From: DATATJ01 sp963789075
Lineage (GTDB): Bacteria; Acidobacteriota; Vicinamibacteria; Vicinamibacterales; CAVVIG01
Length of the DNA: 64,000 nucleotides
Direction: 5' to 3'
Assembly: GCA_963789075.1 (NCBI GenBank)
Contig: CAWBJQ010000014.1
Span: 930,001-994,000 of the forward strand
Shown here: in pieces, positions 35,934 through 44,750 of the stretch
Position numbering within the stretch: the first letter of the stretch is position 1
Layout: each line of letters starts with the position of its first letter
Made by a program: the position numbers and the translations under genes
The notes under the pieces: model-generated
What the model was told of the DNA's origin: nothing
The model's input: only the letters and a program-made list of their open reading frames with translations
Database searches by the model: none

Positions 35934-36551
35934 GTGGCGTGGCGACTGATTCCGCGGGAAGAGAAATTCTACAGCGACTTCATTGCCATGGCCGACGAGC
36001 TGAACAACGGCGCGATGCTGCTCGAGCAGATGCTGGCCGGCGAACGGCCGATCTGGGACAAAGCCGACGAGATTAAGGAGGTCGAGCACAAGTGCGACTT
36101 CCTCACCCATGAGATCATCCAGCGCCTGAACCGGACCTTCGTCACGCCGATCGACCGGGAGGACATTCACGCGCTCGCGCGGTCGCTCGATGATGTGATG
36201 GATGCCATCGACGCGTCGGCAGCGCTCGTGCGCCTGTACCGGCTCGACACCGTCCGGTTCGGCGCCAACGAGCTCGCCCGCACGATCTCGGCCTGCACCA
36301 AGGAAGTCCGGCTCGCCCTGCAGGCGATGGAAGAGAAGAAAGGCGTCAGCCGTCACGCCGTCGAGATCAACCGGCTGGAGAACGAGGCGGACCGCACGCA
36401 TCAACAGGCCGTCAGCCGTCTCTTCGAAGAAGAGCACGATCCCCTCATGGTCATCAAGTGGAAAGAGACGCTTGATTTCCTCGAGGACGCGACCGACCGC
36501 TGCGAGGATGTCGCTAACGTGCTCGAAGGCGTCATGGTCAAAAACGGTTAG
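35934..36551 (+). CDS. DUF47 (PhoU-like) family protein
   Basis: 205-residue helical protein of the DUF47/YkaA family. Key segments: REEKFYSDFIAMADELNNGA, KEVEHKCDFLTHEIIQRLNR, TFVTPIDREDIHALARSLDD, VMDAIDASAALVRLYRLDTV, VEINRLENEADRTHQQAVSR and KWKETLDFLEDATDRCEDVA. The paired acidic patterns (DREDIH..LDDVMD and LEDATDRCEDVA) are shared with PhoU and bind metal. It sits six bases before a Pit-type transporter and is thought to regulate that transporter. GTG start at 35934. The frame is intact. Confidence 0.88.
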   Translation: MAWRLIPREEKFYSDFIAMADELNNGAMLLEQMLAGERPIWDKADEIKEVEHKCDFLTHEIIQRLNRTFVTPIDREDIHALARSLDDVMDAIDASAALVRLYRLDTVRFGANELARTISACTKEVRLALQAMEEKKGVSRHAVEINRLENEADRTHQQAVSRLFEEEHDPLMVIKWKETLDFLEDATDRCEDVANVLEGVMVKNG

Positions 36552-36557
36552 CGCCTG

Positions 36558-37554
36558 ATGCTCTTGTACACGGTCGCCGCCCTCATCGGCGTGGCGCTGT
36601 TCTTCGACTACATCAACGGATTCCACGACGCGGCCAATTCGATTGCGACCGTGGTCTCGACGCGCGTCCTGACGCCTGGCAAAGCGGTCGTCTGGGCCGC
36701 CTTCTTCAATTTCGTCGCCGCCTTCACTTTCGGCACCGCCGTCGCCAAGACGGTCGGATCCGGGATGATCGACGTCAGTATCGTGACGTTCTCAGTCATT
36801 CTCGGCGGTCTGGTCGGCGCGATCGTCTGGGACCTGATCACCTGGTACTTCGGCTTGCCGACCAGCTCGTCGCACGCGCTCATCGGCGGCTACGCCGGAG
36901 CGGGCGTCGCGAAGGCCGGCTTGTCGGCCATCGTCAGCGGCGGGTGGACCAAGACCATCCTCTTCATCTTTCTGTCGCCACTCATCGGCCTGGTCGCGAG
37001 CCTGCTGCTGATGACGGCGATCCTGTGGATTTTTCGCTGGACGCCGCCCTCTCGCGTCGATCGCTGGTTCCGGCGGCTGCAGCTGCGTCTCGGCAGCGTT
37101 CTTCAGCCTGAACCACGGCGCCAACGACGCGCAGAAGACGATGGGCATCATCGCCGGCGTGCTGTTCGCCGCCGGCTACATCCACACGTTCTACATTCCG
37201 TTCTGGGTGGTGCTGTCCGCGCACGCGGCGATCAGCCTCGGCACGCTCGTCGGCGGCTGGCGCATCATCCATACGATGGGGTCGAAGATCACGAAGCTGC
37301 AGCCGGTCGGCGGCTTCGCGGCCGAAACCGGCGCGGCGCTGGCATTGATGACCGCGACGTTCTTCGGCGTGCCGGTGAGCACGACGCACGCCATCACCGG
37401 CGCCATCGTCGGCGTCGGCACGACGCGGCGGCTGTCGGCCGTGCGATGGGGCGTCGCCGGACAGATCGTCTGGGCCTGGGTCCTGACGATTCCCGCCGCA
37501 TTTTCGGTGGGCGCAGCGGCCTACATGCTGTTGAAGCTCGTCGGCGCACGGTGA
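36558..37554 (+). CDS. pit: Inorganic phosphate transporter, PiT family (one frameshift)
   Basis: Low-affinity metal-phosphate/H+ symporter of the inner membrane. The two PiT signature regions are present: FFDYINGFHDAANSIATVVS in the N-terminal half and FSLNHGANDAQKTMGIIAGV in the C-terminal half, with SGGWTKTILFIFLSPLIGL and GVPVSTTHAITGAIVGVGT (STTHA motif). One extra base near 37101 breaks the frame between the halves. Repaired length is about 331 residues. Six bases after the DUF47 gene, forming the standard two-gene phosphate unit. Confidence 0.9.
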
Positions 37555-37582
37555 AGCGACTGCGCCGGCCGCGACCTCGAAT

Positions 37583-39333
37583 CTAAATGGCAAGCGTGAC
37601 CGCGGCGCCGCCTTCTGGGCGGTTCGCGGCGCGAACCGTGCCGCCGTGCAGCTCCACGAGGTGCTTGACGATCGCGAGCCCCAGCCCGGTGCCGCCCGGA
37701 TTGCGGGCGCGCGATTTCTCCACCCGATAGAACCGCTCGAACACGCGCGCGAGATCCTCTTCAGGAATGCCCGGCCCCTCATCGAAGACCGTCAGCGCGA
37801 TCCGTCCGTTCTCCGGCTGCGCCTCGATCCGGATCGTCGTCTGCTCGGGCGCGTAGCTGCTCGCGTTCGCGACGAGATTGCGCAGCGCGTCGTGCACCTT
37901 GGGGGGATCGGCGCGCAGCGTCGCGGCGCCAGGCGCGATCGAGACCTCCACGCGCTGGCGGCGCGCCTCGAGCGCCGACGACAGATCGGCGACGACCGTC
38001 CGCGTGAGGCTCTCGACGTCGCACGACGACGATGTCGAGTGTCTCCTGGCCGGCGTCGAGCCGCGCCAGGCGCAGCAGATCGTTGACGAGGCGCTCCATC
38101 CGGAGCGTGTGTCGAGTGATGATGTCGAGGAACCGCTGGCTGTCGGCCGCGCTCGCGCCGTCGACCAGCGCCTCCACATAGCCGCGAATCGCCGTGAGCG
38201 GCGTGCGCAGCTCGTGCGACACGTTGGCGACGAAATCGCGGCGGATTTGATCGGCGCGGCGCAGCTCGGTGATGTCGTGCAGCACGAGCACGGCGCCGTG
38301 CGCGGCGCCGGCGGTCGCGGGCGCGGCGCGGGCCATGATCGTCCGCGAGGCGTCGCGCGGCGGCGTCAGCTGCAGCGCGTCCGGCGCCTGGCCCGCCAGC
38401 GCAGCGCCGAGCAGCTCGGCGATCGCCGGGTGGCGAATCGTCTCCACATACGGACGACCGATCGCGAGCGCATCGAGCCTCAATATCCGCCGGGCGGCGT
38501 CGTTCGCCATCTGCAGCCGCCCATGCGGATCGACGACGATGACGCCTTCGATCATCCCGGTGAGAATCGCCTCCATCCGCGACCGGTCGCGGGCCTGTTC
38601 GGCGAGCCGGCGTCCGAGCTCCTGCACCGACTGGTCCAAGGCACGCGCCACCGCGCCGATTTCATCGTCGCCGTAATCGAGACGCGGCGGTGTCATGTCG
38701 CCGCTCCGGTAGCGCCGCGCGATCTCGGCCACCGCGTGGACGCGGCGGCCGATCCGCGCCGGAGAAAATCCACGCCATCGCCGCGCCGCCCAGAAGGGCG
38801 ACGCCGAGCGCCGCCAGCGTCGCCATCAGGACGCTCTGCAGCTGGTGACGCACGTCGGTCACCGGCAGCGCGACGCGGACGAACGCGATCGCCGGATGGT
38901 GCACGGCGACGGCGACATAGAGCATGTCGATCTTCAGCGTTGCGCTGTACCGCCGCGATTGGCCGATCCCCGCCGCGCGCGCCGCGACGACCTCCGGCCG
39001 ATCGTGATGGTTCTCCATCGCGGCGACGCCCGCGAGTGTCTCGGCGGAGTCGCCGACGACCGTGCCATCGGCCGCGATGAACGTCACTCTCGCACCGATG
39101 AGCTGACCGATGCGATCGGCTTCGTTCGTTCAGCTCGGGCACAGTCCCGGCGCGCGTGCTTCGCCCCAGCAGCTCCGAGGCGAGGCGCGCCTCGGCCGCG
39201 AGCGTCTGAGCGATTTGCCCGTCGATCTGCTGTTCGGGTCGTGGCGGCGAAGAGAAGGCCTGCGACAACGAGCGCAAGGAGCGCCGTCGCCAGCGCGGCG
39301 AAGAACAGTTGCGCGCGGAAGGTGAGCCGCATT
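37583..39333 (-). CDS. phoR: PhoR-type sensor histidine kinase (about four frameshifts)
   Basis: Membrane sensor kinase paired with PhoB. Order: first membrane helix (LFFAALATALLALVVAGLLF), a periplasmic segment (VTFIAADGTVVGDSAETLAG), a second membrane helix (LMATLAALGVALLGGAAMAW), HAMP, a PAS domain (MEAILTGMIEGVIVVDPHGR), the phospho-acceptor domain (FVANVSHELRTPLTAIRGYV) and the ATPase domain (LRNLVANASSYAPEQTTIRI, VFDEGPGIPEEDLARVFERF, GGTGLGLAIVKHLVELHGG). Frames change near 39260, 39130, 38750 and 38030. The start overlaps the PhoB stop (TAATG). It likely senses Pi through PhoU and the Pst transporter. Confidence 0.85.
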
Positions 39334-40028
39334 ACTGGGGCGCTGGTTCGGAGAGCTTGTACCCGAACTGTTTCACCGTGACGAGGGCCTCCGCCAGCAG
39401 CGGCAGCTTCTCGCGCAGCCGCCGCACGTGGACGTCGACCGTTCGCGTGCCGCCCGTATAGCGGTAGCCCCACACGTCCGTGAGCAGCACGTCGCGCGAC
39501 AGCACGCGTCCGCGGTGCTGCAGCAGATATTCGAGGAGCAGGAACTCCTTCGCCGTCAGCGTGACTTCGGCGCCATTCGACGAGACGGTATGCCCGTCGG
39601 CGTCGATGACGATGGAGCCGTACTGAATGGTCTTTTCCGCAGGCGTCCCGCCGCGGTGCACACGGCGAAGCAGCGCGCGCACGCGCGCCACCAGCTCGTT
39701 CGGGCTGAAGGGCTTCGCCAGGTAATCGTCGGCGCCGAGCTCGAGGCCGACGATACGCTCGGACTCGTCGGCCCTGCGCGGTCAGCATGACGATGGGAAT
39801 CGCGGCTGTCTTGTCGTTCGCGCGCACACGGCGGCAGACGTCGAGGCCGTCCACGAGCGGCATCATCAGATCGAGCACCATGACGTCGGGGACGCGGACG
39901 GCGATCGCGTCGAGCGCGTCGCGTCCGTTCGCGACGTGATCGGCGATGAACCCGGCCTTCTCCAGATAGCGCGCCACGAGCTGCGCGATGTCCGGATCGT
40001 CCTCGACAATCAATACATGTGCGGCCAA
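39332..40028 (-). CDS. phoB: Phosphate regulon response regulator PhoB (one frameshift)
   Basis: OmpR-family regulator. Receiver: HVLIVEDDPDIAQLVARYLE, phospho-acceptor in VMVLDLMMPLVDG, IPIVMLTA; after one extra base near 39780 the frame continues GLELGADDYLAKPFSPNELV. Effector winged helix: VTLTAKEFLLLEYLLQHRGR, TGGTRTVDVHVRRLREKLPL, VKQFGYKLSEP. The TTG start at 40028 (AAHVLIVEDD) is chosen because no ATG precedes the first strand in a sensible place. The gene order phoB-phoR with overlap is the normal one. Confidence 0.85.
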
Positions 40029-40131
40029 GGCCCCAATTCTAATGGCAATCATTCCGCCGCGTCCGGTCCGGCGTAAACCGGCAGAGATCGACCAATGCGG
40101 CGCCGCACACGGTTCGAGCACGTCCGGTAGA

Positions 40132-40657
40132 ATGCAGGACATGATGCATGACGTCCTGCACGTGCTCTTTGCAACGGCGCTCTTCGTTCAGGCGGCCGGC
40201 GGTTCGCTGCTGCCCGCGCAGAGCACCAGCCCGAAGCATTTGACGGTCGCCACGTCCACGAGCGCCGCCGAGCGTGGCGCCTGGCGCAACAGTGTCGCTG
40301 TCCGTCGACATCAAGCCGAATCCCGGCATTCATGTGTACGCGCCCGGGCGCAACGGACTACTTGCCGATCGCGTTGAAACTGGATCCGGCTGCCTGGCGC
40401 GACGATCGGGAAGACGGTGTATCCGAAATCGGAAACGATGGTGTTCGCGGACGAGAAGGTGCCGGTCTTTCAGAAGCCGTTCCGTCTGACGCGAAGACGT
40501 GACCATTGCACGGACCGCCAAACCGGGCACGACCATGATGATCAGCGGGACGCTCAGTTATCAGGCGTGCGACGACGCGGTGTGCTTCATCCCCACGTCA
40601 GCGCCGGTCAGTTGGACTATTGCGGTGAAGTGGAAAAGGGGCGTACGGACGCCCTGA
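40132..40657 (+). CDS. Secreted DsbD N-terminal-domain-like protein (frameshifts)
   Basis: Reading across three or four one-base shifts gives an exported domain of about 160 residues: a signal segment (HDVLHVLFATALFVQAAGG), VAPGATVSLSVDIKPNPGIH, YPKSETMVFADEKVPVFQK and ISGTLSYQACDDAVCFIPTS. The last motif, YQACDDAVCF, matches the N-terminal domain of DsbD, where the Cys pair passes electrons to periplasmic partners. The membrane part and thioredoxin domain of DsbD are absent. It may instead be a stand-alone redox or copper-tolerance protein. It ends 15 bases before the convergent NicO gene. Confidence 0.6.
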
Positions 40658-40671
40658 GCGTTTTCCTTCGC

Positions 40672-41367
40672 TCAGAACAATCGGACGATGAGGGGATAGC
40701 CCCAGGCGACGCCGAGCACCGTGGACGCCGTGCCGACCAGCAGCGACACGCCGCGAGTGACCGCATGGTGGGAACCGAGGCGCGCGATCGGCCAGCCGAG
40801 CAGCCCTGAGAGCGCGGCCATGCCGACCGTCGATCCCAATCCAAATAGCGCCATGTAGGTCACCCGCGCGGCCGTCGTCGGCAGCGTGGTGAGGACGAGC
40901 GCCGTGAGCGCGCCGCTGCCGGCGAGACCGTGGACCATGCCGATGAGCAGCGGCCGTCGCGCGAGGGTCCAGCGGCCGATGTGCACGTGCGCAGGAGCGG
41001 CCGCGTGCCGGTGGACGATCCCGCCGTGGTGATGATGGACGTGGGCCGGACCGTTCGACCCCTGGCGCGCCGCGTGATAGATCGCGCGAAGGCCGAGGCC
41101 GACGAGCATGAAGGCGACGAGCAGCTCGAACATGTCCGACACATTCGCCGGCATCTCCGCGCGCAGCACGACGAGCCCGACGCCGACAACCACGAGCGAG
41201 GCCGTGTGCCCGAGGCCCCAGCACATGCCGAGCAGCGCCGCTTTATAGCTGCTGCGCTCGTCGCTCACGAGCGTCGAGACCGCGGCGAGATGATCCGGCT
41301 CGAGCGCGTGCCGCATGCCCAGCAAGGAGCCGAGACCGGAGCTGGTGAGGAGTTCGAGGACGGCCAT
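40672..41367 (-). CDS. Nickel/cobalt transporter, NicO/UreH-like family
   Basis: 231 residues, about six membrane helices. The family's metal-binding motif HX4DH is in GSLLGMRHALEPDHLAAVST. A His-rich cytoplasmic or periplasmic loop (PAHVHHHHGGIVHRHAAAP) probably binds metal. Helices include LLGMCWGLGHTASLVVVGVG and LIGMVHGLAGSGALTALVLT. The family moves Ni2+ or Co2+ (import or efflux). The frame is intact. No urease or hydrogenase gene is in the window to indicate the use. Confidence 0.8.
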   Translation of the reverse strand: MAVLELLTSSGLGSLLGMRHALEPDHLAAVSTLVSDERSSYKAALLGMCWGLGHTASLVVVGVGLVVLRAEMPANVSDMFELLVAFMLVGLGLRAIYHAARQGSNGPAHVHHHHGGIVHRHAAAPAHVHIGRWTLARRPLLIGMVHGLAGSGALTALVLTTLPTTAARVTYMALFGLGSTVGMAALSGLLGWPIARLGSHHAVTRGVSLLVGTASTVLGVAWGYPLIVRLF

Positions 41368-41434
41368 GATGATCGTGTTGCTGCTCGGCTATTTTACGTG
41401 AAGTATTGACCCTGACCTAACGTCACACCCGATC

Positions 41435-42220
41435 ATGCATTTCGAGGCGGCCGTCGATCCGATGAAACAGCACACGGTTTATCACGCACACGAGTTCGCG
41501 GCGATGGCGGGCGTGACGGTTCGGACGCTCCATCACTACGACCGGCTCGGGCTGTTGAAGCCGGCCGGGCGGAGCGACAGCGGCTACCGGCTGTACACCA
41601 CGCGCGATCTCGTGCGGCTGGAGCAGATCGTCGTGCTCAAGTTTCTCGGCCTGCCTCTCAAACAGATCCGCGACGTGCTCGATCAGGAACTGGCGCTGGC
41701 AGACACCCTTGCCCGCCAGCAGGCGGTGCTCGCCGACAAGCGGCGACAGCTCGACGGGGCGATGCTCGCGATTCGGCAGGCGGAGCAGTCGCTGGCGAGC
41801 GGCCGCGATCCGGATTGGGAGCTGTTCAAGCGGATCATCAGGGAGATCGAGATGCAGAACAACACAGACTGGTCGAAACGGTACTACTCGCCGGAAGCGC
41901 AGGCCAAGATCGAGGATCGGAAGGCGCTCTGGTCGCCGGAATTACAGGCGGAGGTCACGCGCAAGTGGACCGCGCTCGTCGCTGACGTCGAAGCAGCGCT
42001 CGGCGAGGATCCTGCGGGCGCGATCGCGCAGGCGCTGGCCGCGCGTTGGCGGACGCTCGTCGAGGGGTTCACCGGCGGCGATCCCGAGGTTCAGAAAGGT
42101 CTGAACAAGATGTGGGCGGACAAAGCCAACTGGCCGGCGGACACAGAGGCGGCGCGGTTTCAGATCAAGCCGGAGGTGCAGGCGTTCATCGTGAAAGCGA
42201 TGCAGGCCACGAAGAAGTAG
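41435..42220 (+). CDS. MerR family regulator with TipAS-like ligand domain
   Basis: 261 residues. The N-terminal MerR winged helix begins YHAHEFAAMAGVTVRTLHHY and continues RLGLLKPAGRSDSGYRLYTT, followed by a long dimerisation coiled coil (KFLGLPLKQIRDVLDQELAL). The C-terminal helical domain (DWSKRYYSPEAQAKIEDRKA, GDPEVQKGLNKMWADKANWP) is of the TipAS antibiotic/peptide-sensing type. An internal ATG at 41462 (MKQHTVYHAHE) may be the true start, with GAGG upstream. Its target could be the MFS exporter downstream on the opposite strand, but the two are separated by a long palindrome. Confidence 0.88.
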   Translation: MHFEAAVDPMKQHTVYHAHEFAAMAGVTVRTLHHYDRLGLLKPAGRSDSGYRLYTTRDLVRLEQIVVLKFLGLPLKQIRDVLDQELALADTLARQQAVLADKRRQLDGAMLAIRQAEQSLASGRDPDWELFKRIIREIEMQNNTDWSKRYYSPEAQAKIEDRKALWSPELQAEVTRKWTALVADVEAALGEDPAGAIAQALAARWRTLVEGFTGGDPEVQKGLNKMWADKANWPADTEAARFQIKPEVQAFIVKAMQATKK

Positions 42221-42246
42221 TGTTCACACCTCGATCGCGATCACGT

Positions 42247-42515
42247 TAACCACGGAGGACACAGAGGACACGGAGAACGCACAAAGGATCGCATGCGGCA
42301 ACGCGCCGCACGCCGCCGCGACCGGCGGCACCCGCACACGCGAATGGCCGGAAACACAAACACATACTGCGCGGTTTGCGTTTCCGGTCATTCGTGTGCG
42401 CGGGACAGTCGGCCGGGCGATGCCGGCCGACATGCGGCGCGTTGACTGTTTTCTCCGTGGCTCTGTGACTCTGTGGCAAAAATCGTCTTCGTGACTTCGT
42501 GAGCTTCGTGGCAAA
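42247..42515. repeat. Nested long palindrome (family B outer arms) filling the MerR-MFS gap
   Basis: The 307-base gap between the MerR and MFS stop codons has no gene. It holds an outer pair (ttaaccacggaggacacaga / ttctccgtggctctgtgact) and an inner pair (acccgcacacgcgaatggcc, then ggaaacacaaac, facing gtttgcgtttccggtcattc), with a further ccgccgc/gcgg core. Folded, it would give a hairpin of over 200 bases. Both flanking genes converge on it. Confidence 0.8.
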
Positions 42516-42527
42516 AGTCAGCGGGCG

Positions 42528-43829
42528 CTACGCTTCACGGACGCCGTGGCTCTTCACCAGGAAATACGCGGCGACGATCACGAGCAGGACGCCGTTGATG
42601 CCAATGACCAGCGGCGCGCCGATGAACGTCGCGAGGTAGCCGCTGCACGAGGCTGCCGAGCGGCATGCCGCCGCGGAACGCCAGCATGTAGATGCTCATC
42701 ACGCGCCCGCGCATCTCGTTCGGCGCGATGAGCTGAATCAGCGACGTCACGGTGGAGAAGACCACCATCAGCGACGCGCCGGTGAAGAACAGCAGGATAT
42801 CGCTCAGCCACAGCGTGCGCGACATCGCGAAACCGAGAATGAACAGCCCGTAGATCGCCTGGACCAGCAGCGCTGTCAGCCCCATCCGCTTGAATTTGCC
42901 CGAGCCACGCCACGATCAGCGCGCCGACCACCGAGCCGGCGCCTGAAAAGGCGAGCAGGTGGCTGTACGTGCTCGGCGCCTTCGTGAAACACCTTCTGCG
43001 CGAAGATCGGCAGGAACGTCAGCACCGAAAATCCGAGAAACGTCGTCGTCGCCGCGAGCACGATGAGCGCGACGAGGCTGCCGTGGTGCCGGACGTAGTG
43101 CAGGCCGCCGCGCATCTCGTCGCGCATCCGCGTCGTCCCGGTCGTGCGGAATGTGCTTCACATGCAGCGACATCAGCGCGTAGATCACGACGAGGAACGA
43201 CACCGCGTTGAGCGCGAAGCAGATCGCCATCGCCTGCGGATCGCTGAAGCCCCACTTGGCGGCGACCGCGAGCGTGGCGGCGAAGACGAGCGGTCCGAGC
43301 ACGCGCGCGACGTTGAACTGAATCGAGTTGAGCGCGACCGCGTTCGGCAGATCTTTCTTGTCGACGAGCGACGGAATGAGCGACTGATAGGCCGGGCCGC
43401 CGAACGCCTGCGCCAGCCCGGTGATGAACGACAGCAGCAGGATGTACCAGATCTTGACGACGCCGAAATAGACGAGAGCGCGAGCGACGCGGCCGTCGCC
43501 ATCTGCACGTACTGCGACGACAGCAGCGTCCGCCGGCGGTCGCGCCGATCGGCGAGCACGCCGCCGATGAGCGTGAAGAGCATGATCGGCAGCTGCTGGA
43601 GGAACGCGTCGAGGCCCAGGAAGAACGCCGACCCGGTGAGCGACAGCACCATCCAGTTCTGCGCGGTGATCTGCGTCCAGGTGCCGATGCTCGAGGTGCA
43701 GGCGCCGAACCACTGCACGCGGAAGTCGCGGTAGGTGAACGCGGCAAGCATCCGTCGTGCGGCGCGGGAGCCGAACGAGCCGGGTGGGGCGGGGACGGGG
43801 GGAGCTTCAGCCTGGGCGGTGTCAGCCAA
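42528..43829 (-). CDS. MFS transporter (EntS-like exporter family), frameshifts
   Basis: Twelve-helix major-facilitator exporter of the MFS_3/EntS group. Segments: FTYRDFRVQWFGACTSSIGT, WTQITAQNWMVLSLTGSAFF, FTLIGGVLADRRDRRRTLL (the MFS loop 2-3 motif G-x-L-A-D-R-x-x-R), SFITGLAQAFGGPAYQSLIP, SLVDKKDLPNAVALNSIQFN, ARVLGPLVFAATLAVAAKWG, FLGFSVLTFLPIFAQKVFH, SLIQLIAPNEMRGRVMSIYM and a last helix ending YFLVKSHGVREA. Four one-base shifts are visible (near 43480, 43140, 42985 and 42650-42905). The substrate is unknown. Confidence 0.8.
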
Positions 43830-43908
43830 TCAGCGGTCCATGGACAGGTCTAAACGAATGTAGGGCAGGGCTTTAGCCGCTGCAACCGTACGGCGTATCT
43901 TACATCAC

Positions 43909-43937
43909 TTGATCGGGCGACATCCGTGCCGTATACT
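43909..43937 (+). promoter_or_regulatory. Sigma-70 type promoter for imuA-imuB-dnaE2
   Basis: TTGATC and TATACT separated by exactly 17 bases, 33 bases before the imuA ATG. It is preceded by a family F repeat fragment (43857-43890). No LexA-type operator of a kind I recognise was found. Confidence 0.5.
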
Positions 43938-43969
43938 GCGCTGGAAGGCGAAGATAAGGCGAAAATACG

Positions 43970-44750
43970 ATGCCGCTCGCACGCGCTGATCTCGAATTGC
44001 TCCTCCGCACCCGTCAGCTGGATCGCACGCTCACCACTGCGCTGCCGTCCCCCGACCCGCGCGACGAGGCCGCGGTGGCGCCGACCGGCATCACGGCGTT
44101 AGACGCGCGGCTTGGCGGGCGGGTTCCCGCGCGGCCAGCTGTCGGAGGTGGTCGGCCCGCGATCGTCGGCGCGCACCAGCCTGATGCTGCAGCTGCTGGC
44201 GGCGGCCACACGCCGCGGCGAGCTGGTCGCGATCGTCGACGTGCTCGATATGTTCGACGCGCCGTCGGCGGCAGCCGCCGGCGTCGATCTCGAGCGGCTC
44301 CTCTGGATCCGCGGTCATGTCGTCGTCAATCCGGGGATGTGCCGCGATCTGAATCAGCGCGCGCTGGAGCAGGCGGTGAAGGCGCTGACGCTGGTGCTGC
44401 AGGCGGGCAATTTCGGCGTCGTGGTGTTCGACGCCGCCGAGGCGCCGGCGATGGCGCTCAAGCGGCTGCCGTTCACGACGTGGCTGCGGCTGCAGCGGAT
44501 GATCGAAGGCAGCCAGACGGTCTGCGTGCTCGTGGGACCCGAGCCGATGGCGCGGAGCTCGGCCGGGCTCACGATCAAACTCGGGGTTCGGGATTCGGGA
44601 TTCGGGATTCGGGCGGAATTGGGAATTCGACAAACGTCGTTGCTGTTCGAAGGATTCGAGCGGCAAGCGTGCGTGGTCCGCGCGCGCGTGGGCGCGCACG
44701 AGGAGGCCACCGTCGCGTTCAGCACGGCCGCAGCGCACCATGTCTGCTGA
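43970..44750 (+). CDS. imuA: ImuA-like RecA-fold protein of the translesion mutasome (one frameshift)
   Basis: First gene of the imuA-imuB-dnaE2 cassette, which carries out DNA-damage-induced mutagenic synthesis. RecA-like fold: GITALDARLGG, a degenerate P-loop region (SEVVGPRSSARTSLMLQLLA), RRGELVAIVDVLDMFD and FTTWLRLQRMIEGSQTVCVL. One extra base near 44131 breaks the frame just before the P-loop. A family D repeat (GVRDSGFGIRAELGIRQ) is translated near the C-terminus. The stop overlaps the imuB start by 11 bases. Confidence 0.8.
44583..44625. repeat. Family D repeat arm (GGGATTCGGGATTCGGG) inside imuA
   Basis: Three gggattc units. The complementary aatcccaaatccc units appear 170 bases on, in the imuB start region. 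In frame, it adds about 14 residues to ImuA. Confidence 0.8.

Noticed and set aside
42221..42527. Short open frames in the MerR-MFS gap
   Set aside because: They are translations of the nested palindrome and have no start signals or homology that I can see.
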